A stretch of 64,000 bases of DNA from the NCBI GenBank assembly GCA_021613535.1, contig CP075496.1, positions 3,286,001 to 3,350,000 on the forward strand. The letters run 5' to 3'. Position 1 is the stretch's first letter. Every line of letters begins with the position of its first letter. The position numbers and the translations under genes were made by a program. The notes beneath the pieces were generated by a model. That model did no database searches, was not told the DNA's origin, and worked only from the letters and a program-made list of their open reading frames with translations. The DNA comes from Adineta vaga. Its lineage: Eukaryota > Rotifera. Below are positions 37,797 through 50,355 of the stretch, one piece after another.

Positions 37797-40700
37797 ATGT
37801 ATGTCAATGGTATTGGCAGGTTCCAATACAGCATGGTGGCCAGCTTGTGTTGGATATTTTTCTTTGTTCCATTTATTCTTCTTGTTGGTAAGAATGATTT
37901 TTAAACTTTCAGAAACAAATATTGTATTATTTGAATATGAACTTAAATTTTTAGATAGTGTTCAATTGGGTAATCCAGCAGCTATTCCTCAGATCTGTTC
38001 CAAGGTAAGTTGTTTTATATTGAAAACAACAATCTAAATTTAATAGTCAAATAAGAATTTGTTATTTTGTACTTTGATCTTATAACGAAATGAATTTGAT
38101 ATATGATTTCAAAACATTCATTCGATACTAACGTGCAAATCCTTAGAGTCTGTTTTAATATCACACATACCAAGGTACGATATTACAATTAATCAATCAT
38201 TACTTGTTCTTCGATACATTGCTTAGTTGAAAACTCCCTATAGTCTTTTCGTATTAATCACATTTCTTATATTAAAAAAAGAACGAAGTTCGAATATTTC
38301 TATGAATACTAATAATCATTATCTAAGATAAAACATCTTTGCTTTTTTAATATGAAAAGAATTTCATATAGATTTGTTCACTGATTATGACAGATGAATA
38401 ATCGTTGTTTTGATCGAAATACATTTGCAGATTTGAAGCACAAAGTTTTAAAACAAATACACCGATATTAAGATTTAAATATTGTAATGAATTGAACAGT
38501 TTTGATTAATAGATGACAAGATATTGAAAGGTAGACTTTCACTAGTACATAATAAAGGAGAAAATGAAGTATGCTTTAGTAAATCTATATCTCTATTTCT
38601 TAAGCTTCAGTCAATGCTTTCTTTTGGCAAATATGAAACATCTCAAATCTCTTCAAATATAACATATGTTCCTCGTATTTATACTCAAAATTTTCTTGCT
38701 TATTCTTCCATTGATGATTTATTATTATTCATTGAACCCAAACATCAAATTCATATATATGATGCTCAAACTGTTCAATTAATTGTGAATATAAGTACAA
38801 CAGATGTTATTATTGCAACATCATGTACTTCACTCATTTCCGAATCTCCACATGAATTATATTTTATTTATGCAAATCATTCTCTAACAAATATAATCAC
38901 TTTACGTGTTTGTCAAGTACGATTTAATATCTATCGATTAGATTTTGATCAAAATTATTGTATTGAACCAATTATTCTTCAATACGATCAACCAAATTTA
39001 CGTATTTATGGTTTTACAATCAAACGTGATCATGCAGGAACAACAAAATCTCTTCTATTTGTATCAACACAAATTGGTTTGATCTATACAATATTTGATA
39101 CAAAAACAGGTGTATTACAAGATACACCATTAGTTTTAAATGAAACATCAAATGAAGGTAGTGTGGTTTTATCTTCATCTGGTTCTATATATTTTGCGAG
39201 TAAACAAGAACATTTAATCTATGAATTACGTGTAACAAATGATTTTCATTTAACTTATGGAAATGTTACTAAAGGAAAAGCCATTAAATCTCCATATGGT
39301 TTAATTACAGATGAATGTCATCATTTGTAAGTACAATTTTATATATAAATATCTAAAATATGTTTATTTCATAGATATATTGCAACACGTTCAACAATAT
39401 TGATTATGTATACGCAAGAATCTGTAACAATACGAAGTGTATTTTCCAAAGCATCAGATTTACCGATTACACTTGAACGACTAAATGCAACAACCTATGT
39501 CTACGCAACAATTAATCAAAAATCAAAGAAATCACAACCGTATTGGATGTTTAATTTCTTATATTTTACTGGTATGTTGAAAGAACGAATATATTTTTGT
39601 TGGTCAAAAATCAATTAAATTTGATTTATACTTAGAACCTGAGAAACATCTTCCACCCACTCGTCATCCTGGTAGGAAATAAAACTGTCTTTTTTGTTGT
39701 TGTTGCTTTTGTTTTTTGTAATGCACATTATGACCTGCTTTAACCATCACCATCCTTCCCTTTGTTGTTATCTATAGTTATTAATCTGGAAGAAATTCCC
39801 GAGATCAATATTACAGAAATCGATAGTATTCATCTTCCAAGACTTTGGCCATTATCATATTCGGTATTATCGATAACGAATATGACGAAAATGTATACAC
39901 AATTTTTTTCAACACCAAGAAAACCGTTTGCATTATTTAAAAAACGAAAAATGAATATCATTCAAACTAATAGCACGTTTGATCAAGAAAATTCATCGTC
40001 TATCGATAGTCATTTCTCGATGTCAACATCATCCGATGAACATTTTGATGAAAATAGTGAAAGCGATGAAGATTTACAACCTGATTATAGCAAAGAATTT
40101 GATTCAATATTAGACCATGAAAATGGCAATGGAACAAAAACTGATTCAATTCAACATATACTTTCCGATTCGAATTCATCTACTCAATCGTTACTATCAG
40201 ATTCTCGTGAAATATACGAAGATCGTGGCACGATAATCGATTCTCATCAATCTTTAATAACGTATGCTAACTATTCCGCAGTTTATGATACCAATGAAAA
40301 CTTATCTTTTCGTGATGATGAATCTTTATTTGATTATTTAATGGAACATCCCGTAGTCGATTTAGAATTTCTTCGTGATACAAATAACATTCATGGATCT
40401 ATACCGTCGAATGATGATTTACGATTATATTTTAAAGATCGAACGAATCTTACCGATGATCAAATCGTACACATAGAAACTTATCTCATTCAACGAATTT
40501 CATCTGATCCAAATCTTGCTTCCAAATATATTACAAGTACTAAAAGGCCAACAATACCGTTACTACATGACAACTCATCATTACCCGAAAACAAACAAAC
40601 AGACAAATATTCTGAAGAACTATCACCATTTGATTTTGATCATTTCAATCATACAATAGCGTCGGAGGATGGTTTATTCTCTTTCGATGAATTGCAATCC

Positions 40701-43700
40701 TATTTGCAAGGAAATAGAGATTTATCACCCACCAAACAAGAACATATTGAAGCATATCTAGCTAAAGAGAAACTAACTGATCAAGATAAATTATCTCAAG
40801 ATTCGGCAAGTACTCCAGTATGGACTGCAGTACGTTTAGTTGATGAAGAGCATATCGAAGCTATACAATTAGAAGAATTATTAAAAAATATACCAGAAAC
40901 TAATTCCGACTATTACAATCTGTCCACTGATTCTGAAGAAATATTAATTTCCAAAGACGATCTACGTTCCTATATACAAGGCGAAGGAATGCTATCGAAA
41001 ACACAAGAAGCACAATTTCGAGCTTATGTCGCTAAACAACAACCGTCTGATCAACATCTGTTTACTAAATACTTAACAACAACAACTACTACTACTACGT
41101 CATCATCATCCGAAACACATATTCAATCACAATTGCCGATAATACATGAGCAAATTCTCGATGAAAATAACAGAGAAAATGACGATGAACATGGTTCAAA
41201 CGAAAAACTACTATTCGAATTTGAAAAATTTAATCGTACCAATGACATAAAGGATGGTTGGTTCACTGCAAATGATTTACAAGCATACCTTCATGGAGAA
41301 GCGAATCTAACAACATCACAACAAGTACAGATTGAACGTTTTCTTGCTAAACAACCAGCTTTCAATCGAAGTTTATTTACCAAACATTCAACAACAACTA
41401 CTACGACAGTAATTCCAATACTAACTACAACATTGCCATCCGATGACAACATAGATGAGAACAATCCAAATGCACATATCGATGTAAATGAAATACTTGG
41501 TAGAATACCTTCGACAGATTCGGAACATTTCAATATTACTATTGGATCAGAAGAGGTATTGATCTCCAAAGACGATCTTCGATCATATTTAGAAGGTAGA
41601 GGAAATTTATCTGAAATTCAACGAAAACAAATCGAAGATTATTTTGCTCAGCAATCCTCTTTCAATCAGGAAACGTCTTCGAATTCTTCGTTAACAATGA
41701 TAATTTCAAATGAATCGTCAACATCCACTGTGCTAACTTATTCATATCGGAAAAAGAAATGATACACAGTCGCAGATTACTCATCCGACTTATTACCATT
41801 ATTACTCGAACATTTCAATCGTTCAACCGAAGCTCAAAAAAACGCCATTACTGCTGATGATTTACGATTATATCTACAAGGAGAAAGAAATCTATCAGAT
41901 TCGAAACAAGAACAAATTAAAGAATATCTGAACAAAGAATTATCTGTTATTCAAAATATGCCTTCGAAATATTCAACTAGCACAGTGGATTCATACGATT
42001 CTATCGATGATAACGGAAAAAATGAAGACAAAGCATTTGATGATTTATTTGAAGAAATATCAGCAACTGACTCACTCTCTTACAACTCCTCCATTACTTC
42101 AGAAGAAATCTCCATTTCAAAAGATAATTTACGATTATATCTACAAGGTCGAGGTAATCTGTCTAAGATTCAGCAAGATCAAATTGAAACTTACTTGGCT
42201 ACACAGTCACCTTCTTACAAAGCACTCTTTTCAAACTATATGGCTAGTACAACACAGCCAACGAAATCATCGACCATTCATATCACACAATCACAACTTC
42301 TACCGCTAATTATTGAACATTTCAATCGAACCACAAACACTCAAAACATCTCGTTTACATTCAATGATCTGCAATCGTATTTAGAAGGAAAAGCAAATCT
42401 ATCCGAATTACAAAAAGAAAACATCAAAGAATATCTCAATCAACAATCATCTCCATTGCAAAATATCATATCTCAATATGCACAAAGTACAAAACAACCA
42501 TCAAGTACTGTAACTTCAATGAAGATTAACGACAAAGAATTGGATGATCTAATTGAGAAGATTCCATTAAGTGATTCTGAAGAAATATTGATAAGCAAAG
42601 ATGATATTCGATCATATTTGGAAGGTGATCGAAGTAACTTATCAAAGAGTCAAGAAGAGAAGATTCAAGTTTATCTAGAAAAACAAATGTCATCTGATAA
42701 GAATATATTTTCTAAATATTTCACCACTACAACAGACGCAACTCACTCATACTATATCTGATACAGAATCAAAGTTTCCAATTGAAAGTGAAGATATCCA
42801 ATCCATTATTGATAGTCCACAAATTCAAGAACATTTACCGGAACTTTTACCTTTGATCTTTGAGCATTTGAATCGTTCAAATGATCCCGAAAATCAGCTT
42901 CCATTTACTGGCGATGATTTGCAATCGTTTCTTCAAGGGCATGGAAATTTATCTATATCCAAAACAGAACAGATCAAAGAATATCTCAATGATAAATCTT
43001 CTCCTCTTCAAAATATTATATCTCAGTATTCAAAAAATAGAACACGTTCATCGACTATTATTCCTACAACTAAAAGCATAGACGCAGGAGACACTGATAA
43101 TGAAGATACAGAATTAGAAAACTTATTACAAAGCATACCGGCGATCAATTCAAATTACTTAAATATTTCTTCAAATACAGAACAAGTACTCATTTTAAAA
43201 GACGATATACGATCGTATCTACAAGGCCACAGAAATCTCTCAAAAATTCAAGAAACACAGATTCAAAATTATTTTGAAAAACAATCACCGTCAGATCAAA
43301 CTATATTTTTCAAATATCTGACAACAACATCTATACCTGCCAATGATAAATTACATGAGACATATCAACAAAAGAATCATTCACTCACTGACAAAACTTA
43401 CGAAGACGATCAACAAGAAAAACTACAACCTTTCAATTTCGGTAGTTCTAATAGCACAGTGACGTCAGAAGAAATGTTATTTTCCTTCGATGAATTGCAG
43501 TCATATCTGCAGGGAAATCGAACCTTTTCACCTGTTAAACAAGCAAACATTCAAACGTATTTAGCTAAACAATCCTCAACTAATCGAAACATCTTATCTC
43601 ATCCATCCATTACAACTCAATCACCTAGTAAAACGAATTCATCTCTTGAGGATATATCTACAGATGATCGAAACAAAGAACTAGAAGAAAAATTTAAAGA

Positions 43701-46700
43701 TTTGTTGAGAAAGATACTACAAATTGATCCAGAAGAAAAACTGATCGCCAAAGTTGATCTACTCTCGTTTATCGAAGGACGAAGAAACTTAACGAAAGAT
43801 CAACAAGCACAACTTCAAGCTTATATAGCGAAAGAATCACCAACCAATCAAGAAACATTTTCTAAATACTTGACAGGTACAACTAAAACACCAAGAATTA
43901 CAACAGTTGGAATAGATAATGATACAGAACATTCTGCAGCGAATGAAGATAGTGAAGATATAGAAGAAGATGAGAAATCAAAAGACATGCCATCGTTAGA
44001 TCTTGAACTACTTAACCGTACAATTGCTGCAGAAAATGGGTCATTCACTCCAAATGATTTGCAAGCATATCTTCAAGGACAAAGTAATCTAACAACAATT
44101 CAACAAATACAAATTAAAGATTTTCTTGTTAAACAACCATCATTCAATCGAAGCGTATTCGTCACACGTTCAACAACTACTCGACTATCAACTACAACAA
44201 AACCATCCGATGCCCACATAGATGATGACAATAAAGATGAAAATATTAGTATCGATGATTTGCTTGACAAAATATCTTCAACTAATTCTGAACATTTCAA
44301 TATTACTACTGGATCAGAAGAGATATTGATATCCAAAGATGATCTTCGATCATATTTAGAAGGTGAAAGAAACTTATCAGAAGTTCAACAAGCGCAAATC
44401 AAAACATATTTAGCAAAACAAGCATCATCTGATCAGCAAATTTTTTCAAAATATTTAACAAGTACTTCAACAAGAAAAGTGCCTTCAAAGCTTGAAGTGA
44501 ATAAAAATTCTGAATCTCATTGGGCATACAACGATTCACTTCAAGATGATACACAAAAGATAGATCATTCTGAAGAAACATTCAACACAGATGGGAAACT
44601 CTTCAATTATACCATCGAATCAGACAAGATGCCGTTCACAGCCAATGAATTAAATTCTTATCTACAGGATCAAGGAAATATATCACTATCTCAACAACAA
44701 AAAATCGAAGATTATCTAGCCAAAAAGAAAACAACGAGTTCTATGGCGGTACCAACAGAAATAACTCCATCAGATAATAATATAGATAATAAACAACCTG
44801 ATGAAGAAATAAATTTAGAAGAAATAATAAATGGATTGTCACAAGTTGATTCATATTCTTTGAACTATTCAAATGATTCAGAACCAATTCTCATTTCAAA
44901 AGATGACCTACGTTCCTATCTACGAGGAAAAGGAAACTTATCAAAGGTACAAGAAACACATATACAAGCATATTTGGCTACGCAATCGCCTTCGAAAGTA
45001 ACTACATCTGTAACACCTCATATAAACATAGAATCGCTGTTTCGAAAAGGTAGAAACAATTCTTCCACTAATAATACTCAAGAAGAAGAAGAATATTCAC
45101 AAAAACTATTACTATCAATTCTCGGAAATTACAATCGTACAACGGATGACGAAATAAAATCGTTCAACATCGATGATTTACGCTCGTATATGCAAGGACA
45201 AGCAAATATATCTTTAGACAAACAAGCACAAATCCGAAGTTATCTAGCTGAACAATTAGCATCCAATGAAAACATACTGTCAGAAACCACAACTGCACCT
45301 ATCCAAATTGCTACATTACTTACAACTGAACAAGATGTTAACAAAGTCGATGATACAAAGTTTCAAGAACTTTTAAATAAGATACCATTAGTTGGATCGC
45401 AATACTTCAACTTCACGACTGATCTAGATGAACCAATATTGATTTCTAAAGACGACGTTCTATCTTATGTTCAGGGACGAAGTAACCTATCAACTAGTCA
45501 AGAACAGCAACTTCAACATTTTCTCTCAAAACTATCCATCGTTGATCAAACATTATTTTCAAACTATATGGCTAGTACAACACAGCCAACGAAATCATCG
45601 ACCATTCATATCACACAATCACAACTTCTACCGTTAATTATTGAACATTTCAATCGGACCACAAACACTCAAAACATCTCGTTTACATTCAATGATCTGC
45701 AATCGTATTTGGAAGGAAAAGCAAATCTATCCGAATTACAAAAAGAAAACATCAAAGAATATCTCAATCAACAATCATCTCCATTGCAAAATATCATATC
45801 TCACTATGCACAAAGTACAAAACAACCATCAAGTACTGTAACTTCAATGAAGATTAACGACAAAGAATTGGATGATCTAATGGAGAAGATTCCATTAAGT
45901 GATTCTGAAGAAATATTGATAAGCAAAGATGATATTCGATCATATTTGGAAGGTGATCGAAGTAATTTATCAAAGAGTCAAGAAGAGAAGATTCAAGTTT
46001 ATCTAGAAAAACAAATGTCATCTGATAAGAATATATTTTCTAAATATTTCACCACTACAACAGACGCAACTCACTCGTCTATATCTGATACAAACATTGA
46101 TTTATCAAATCAAAGAGTAAGAAATCACACGCTTACTAATGATACATCAACACAGACATATTTACCGGAACTTTTACCCATGATTCTCGAACATTTCATT
46201 CTTTCAAATGATACAGATAAGAAACATCTGTTTACGGGCGATGATCTGAAATCATTTCTTCACGGACACGGTAATTTAACACTATCGAAAATTAAACAAA
46301 TCAAAGATTATCTAGCTGATCAGTCAGTTGCAATCCAAAATATTTCTTCTCATTATCTCAAAGGTACAGCAGAATCATTTAACTCTAGTACACCAAATGA
46401 TAAATTACCTGAACACAAACAGACTGAAGAGAAAGCTCTGAGTGACCTTCTGGAGAAGCTTCCTTCCATCGATTTTGAAGACTTAACAATCACAAAAGAT
46501 GATTTACAATCCTATTTACAAGGTCAACGAAATCTATCGAAAGTTCAAGAATACCAAATCGAAGCATATCTTGCCAAACAGTCCTCATCTGATCAAAACT
46601 TATTATCTAAATATATATCATCAGCTACAACTCTGTCAACGACTTCAACATCATCGGTGATAGATAAATCAACACATTCATATAAAGGAAAATCTACTTC

Positions 46701-49700
46701 AGGTAGTAAAGATACGCACTCGAATCGTTCTTCGAAAAAAGGACAAATAACTACCGCTGGTTATGCAAAGCCCACAACAGCATTCGAGGAAAGTTTATTC
46801 TTTTTTGATGACTTGCGAGCCTATCTGCAAGGTCGTCGAAATTTATCTCCGGCTAAAATCGCAGGAATTCAAGCATATCTAGCGAAACAAGCAGCATCTA
46901 ATCAAACTTTGTCATCATCATATTTTACAACTACTCCTGCACCAACTAATATCAGTTCACTGAGTACCAAAATGTCTGACAATGATCTCAGCAAAGATCT
47001 TGAACTTGATGATTTACTAAGAAAAATTCCATTAATTGATTCGAAATATTATAATTTGTCTACTACGTCAGTAGAAGTATTAATTCTTAAAGATGATCTA
47101 CAATCTTATTTAAAAGGTGAAAGAAATCTATCGATAATCCAGGAAACTCAATTTCAAGTGTATTTATCTAAACAACCATTATCAGATCAAAGATTATTTT
47201 CGAATTATTTAACAAAAATCAAAGAATCAGGCGGACGTTCAACAGTTGATATGGATAGAAAATTCGAACTCAACAAAGAAACAAATGGTATAATTACTGA
47301 AGATAAACTAGTTGAGGATGATTCAAAAGAACTTCTACCATTAGATCTTGAATATTTCAATCAAACAGTCGGTTCAGAAGGTATTCTATTTACACTTGAT
47401 GATTTGCAATTATTCTTGCAAGGACGTGGAAATTTAACTCCAGCTCAAATAGAACAAATTCGAGCTTATCTCGCGCAACAGAAAGCATCAAATCGAAGTA
47501 TCTTTTCAAAATATTCGAAGTCACCACATGGTGATTTTGTTACGTCCGATGATGATGCACAGAATGATGAAATGAATCTGGAAGAATTTTTGAAAAAAAT
47601 TTTAATCTATTTAAAAGATCTCAATATTTCCAGTGATGCAGAAAAGGCATTATTTTCTATCAATAATATACGAGCTTATTTACAAGGTCGCTTAAATCTG
47701 TCGAAGAGTGATGAAACCAAGATGCAATCAACATTAAATAAATATTCATCGTTAGGTAACAGCACGCTCAACACATCGAACACAACCCTTTCTTTTGCAC
47801 AGCATTCGCGTTTATGGTCACCTTTTTCTCGTTCAAAAGAGAATTCGAGTACTAGTACTAGATCATCAAAATCTCTTTCTGAAATAGATAAAACAAAAAC
47901 ATCAACGACGACGACAACGACAACAACATCATCCTGGGAGAAAAGTTCGATTGATCCGAAACTAACAATAACATCTTCAGATATTACTGAATCATCATCA
48001 TCTAAGTTGTCGACAGCAAAAAAAACAAATACATTCATAACATCAGAAATGCCTCGAGTATCATCGACAACTGCACAATTTGATATATCTTCATTAAGAT
48101 CTGATTATCCACAATCGAAATCAACAATTACTTCGATACTTTTTGACTTCACCAAAAAACAAACATTCCAACAAGAACTCGATCAATCTACTCCTAAATC
48201 GTCAGATGCTCATCTTACATCATCACACTTTAGATCAAGTGAGATATCTACTAGTACTACTACGCTTTCTCCTACAATTACTCCATATTCAACAACACTA
48301 GTAGTACCAGCAGATCATCATTACATCCAATTGTCACTAGTTCTTACAGAGATAATCTGAAACCTTACAGTTATTATCCATTGCCTTCAACTCCTTCGCC
48401 ATGGTTGACTGACAGATATCAATACGGTTTTACACCTGAACGACCTTCCTTTGATTCTACTTCAACACTTTTTCCTTATTTTGATGCATGGAGAACATCA
48501 TCAACATACGCTCCACCTTCATTTGATCAACATGAAGCATTTACTACAACAACTCGTCGATTTCGAAGTCGAAAACAGAAGATTATTCGTTGGCAAACTC
48601 AATCATCATTGAGTACCAGTACTATTACATCATCTACGACGATGACATCCTCATTCGAAACAACTACAAATTCAAGTATACCATACGAAACTTTCTTAAA
48701 TGTCGTGTTACTTTCCTTCTTTTTTACTTTTTAGATTATATTTCAACATCAACGATATCAGTCGCACCATGGTATTCTTCTGATCAACAACAGACAATAG
48801 TTATCAAACCACCATCAAATCAAAAGGATTCCAATACCTCCTTCTCAAATGATCTTCTCAATCAGATATTACAAAATATTTCGAGTTCATCCAATTCATC
48901 TGTAGATAAATCAATATTTGTTGATCTAATCGATTGTCCATCATCATCCTGGAATCTTTCATTCAAATCAAATGAAAGTTTTACACTTGATGTTGCTCTA
49001 CCATCACCCATTGATCCTTTAAACTCTACCACAATAACCAATTTAACATTTACAACAATCGAAGCCGAACGTTTTTCTACGAATATCATGGGTAAATCAG
49101 TACATTTCCGCGTTGATCGTGTCCATGCAAAAGAATTCTATTTAAAAATGAATGATACAGATAAGAGAAATAGATCAGCCCATGGAACTCCACATCTATC
49201 CGATGTCGTTATTGGTCATGTAACAAGTGAACAATTTCATTTGAATTTAAGTCAATCCGATAAAGTACATGTACATGTTCAACAAGTTGATACTGCAACA
49301 GCAGAACTGTATCTTGATAGTAATTTTTGTACGAATGATAGTAGTCTAGAAATCAATTTAAATCTTTCTAAGAACGGTAAGCAAATTTCTATGTTGCTAT
49401 CATCTGTATATCTATTTTGTTTTATTCTCGATTTTATCAAGGAACAATTCATTATGGTAATCAAACACCTATTCATATAGGACCAGTTTTTACTCGAGTA
49501 TATATGCCGAAACAATCCTGTGATCGTGATCAACCATTAACATTATTTTTTGATATATGCGAACGACAAAATCCTTGTTCGAATGATGGTACATGCATAC
49601 CTCTTATGCCTGATTATAATGATACATCTTATTCTCCAACGGAAACAGGACATATTGGTTATAAATGTAATTGTCCATTACATACAACTGGTGAACATTG

Positions 49701-50355
49701 TCAAATTCTCGAATATCCATTAGGTTATTGTTTGAATGGTGGTACTTTCTTTCAAATCTATGATAGATTTAATCAATCGATTGAAAAATGTCTCTGTGCA
49801 GCTGATTTTTATGGAGCATTCTGTGAAGAATATATTGATAATTGTATTGGAGTATCGTGTTCCAATCATGGCATATGTTTAGATGATATAGAAACATACA
49901 AATGTGCATGTTTTGATGGATTTTATGGCGCTGCATGTGAACGAAAACGAATGCAAACAGTTATTTTACAAGCCGCATCTCGATCATTTGGTATCATTGC
50001 CATACTATTAATTGGTATAATTGCTTGTTTAGTTGTAGCAAGTGATATACATACATATGCAATACGTAGGCAACAACGAAGAAATTTATTGAGTAAATTT
50101 CCTCGTGTTACATCGGAAATCTTAGAAAATTCTGTACTTTTACTCGGATTTGGTGATGCTCCAATTGAAATGAATGAACTATCAAAAATGCGTATTATAC
50201 GACGAGGTAAAAGACCGAAATATCGATCAGCAAAAAGAACAGTACGAATACGAAAAACAACAGGTAATCTTCCAATTGCAAAGAGAAAACTACCATCAAA
50301 ATTTTCGGAAGAACCTCAACTTCTATCAATTCGATCGACTGAAAATAATATTTAA
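37797..50355 (+). CDS. Giant type I membrane protein: propeller-like head, 27 novel repeats, 3 EGF, TM (interrupted copy)
   Basis: Not a family I recognise. Exons by phase: 37797-37887, 37955-38004, 38605-39326, 39375-39571, 39636-39671, one giant exon 39778 to about 48238, about 48352-48675, 48735-49376 and 49442-50355; roughly 3,800 aa if read through. A signal peptide (MVASLCWIFFFVPFILLV) leads into about 330 residues of beta-rich, propeller-like sequence. Then come 27 repeats of about 30 residues with Thr/Ser-rich linkers, a Ser/Thr-rich stretch, a beta-rich region, three EGF-like modules (49560-49950), one membrane helix (FGIIAILLIGIIACLVVA) and a basic tail of about 100 residues. It is probably a heavily glycosylated cell-surface or mucin-like protein. 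Two lesions occur: an in-frame TGA at 41760 and an extra base near 42751. Coding is otherwise open for kilobases on both sides, so the lesions are recent, or are assembly errors. Confidence 0.7.
41760..41762 (+). other. In-frame TGA inside the repeat gene
   Basis: The reading frame before (to 41759) and after (from 41763) is the same, and repeat type F resumes within 20 codons (SSDLLPLLLEHFNRS). No GT..AG pair of length divisible by three removing the TGA was found near it: the upstream GT positions tested (41675, 41690, 41717, 41730) are all out of phase with the acceptors at 41769 and 41775. It is therefore a nonsense change, an assembly error, or a read-through codon. Confidence 0.75.
42228..42748 (+). 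repeat. Duplicated repeat pair, copy 1
   Basis: This 521-bp block is almost identical to 45556-46076 (offset 3,328 bp). I count about six or seven base differences, roughly 98-99% identity, far above other repeats in the array. It covers repeats 8 and 9. Confidence 0.92.
42749..42752 (+). other. +1 frameshift at the end of duplicated block 1
   Basis: Copy 1 reads CTCACTCATACTATATCTG where copy 2 reads CTCACTCGTCTATATCTG, one base shorter. The extra A at about 42751 moves the frame, giving a TGA at 42759-42761. The next open segment (from before 42853, beginning ESKFPIESEDIQ) is in the +1 frame, exactly as one inserted base predicts. Confidence 0.8.
45556..46076 (+). repeat. Duplicated repeat pair, copy 2
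   Basis: Partner of 42228-42748, covering repeats 20 and 21. This copy keeps the reading frame and continues into SISDTNIDLS. It is the natural reference for the frameshift in copy 1. Confidence 0.92.
48239..48351 (+). other. Probable intron (or frame change) near the end of the repeat exon
   Basis: The 5.5-kb open frame ends at a TGA at 48358-48360, and the protein resumes in another frame (RDNLKPYSYYPLP). A GTGAGA donor at 48239 (phase 1) and a TTCTTACAGAG acceptor ending at 48351 would join the two frames correctly, removing 113 nt. Acceptor choice is uncertain, so a third indel cannot be excluded. Confidence 0.5.

Larger units (their letters stand above)
40390..47770 (+). repeat. Array of 27 alternating protein-coding repeats
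   Basis: Each repeat has a core like ISKDDLRSYLEGRGNLS followed by xxQxxQIxxYLAKQ. Two types alternate strictly from copy 2 to 26. The F-type is preceded by a segment like LLPLILEHFNRT and begins FTxDDLQSYL. The I-type is preceded by LLEKIPSTDSEYFNLS-type sequence and begins EEILISKDDLRSYL. Linkers are rich in Thr and Ser. A period of one F+I pair is about 500-560 nt. The turn of the core carries an N-linked glycosylation sequon (NLS, NLT or NIS) in 24 of 27 copies. The predicted shape is helix-turn-helix. I know of no named domain that matches. Confidence 0.85.

Noticed and set aside
38524-38604. Upstream extension of exon 3 of the giant gene (KGRLSLVHNKGENE)
   Set aside because: The phase needed to join exon 2 fits only the acceptor at 38604 (or 38610), which follows a good pyrimidine tract; the extension would require a different phase.
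41760-41762. TGA as a selenocysteine codon or removed by a short intron
   Set aside because: There is no selenoprotein context in a Ser/Thr linker, and no in-phase GT..AG pair was found around the codon. A nonsense change or sequence error is simpler.
40390-47770. Repeat core as EF-hand or SAP domain
   Set aside because: The DDLRSYL start and helix-turn-helix pattern look similar, but the EF-hand DxDxDG loop is missing, and SAP is a nuclear DNA-binding motif whose Gly/Leu pattern does not match. The protein is also clearly secretory.
41291-48038. Minus-strand open frames inside the repeat array
   Set aside because: They are antisense shadows of the repetitive coding strand and have no splice context or domains.
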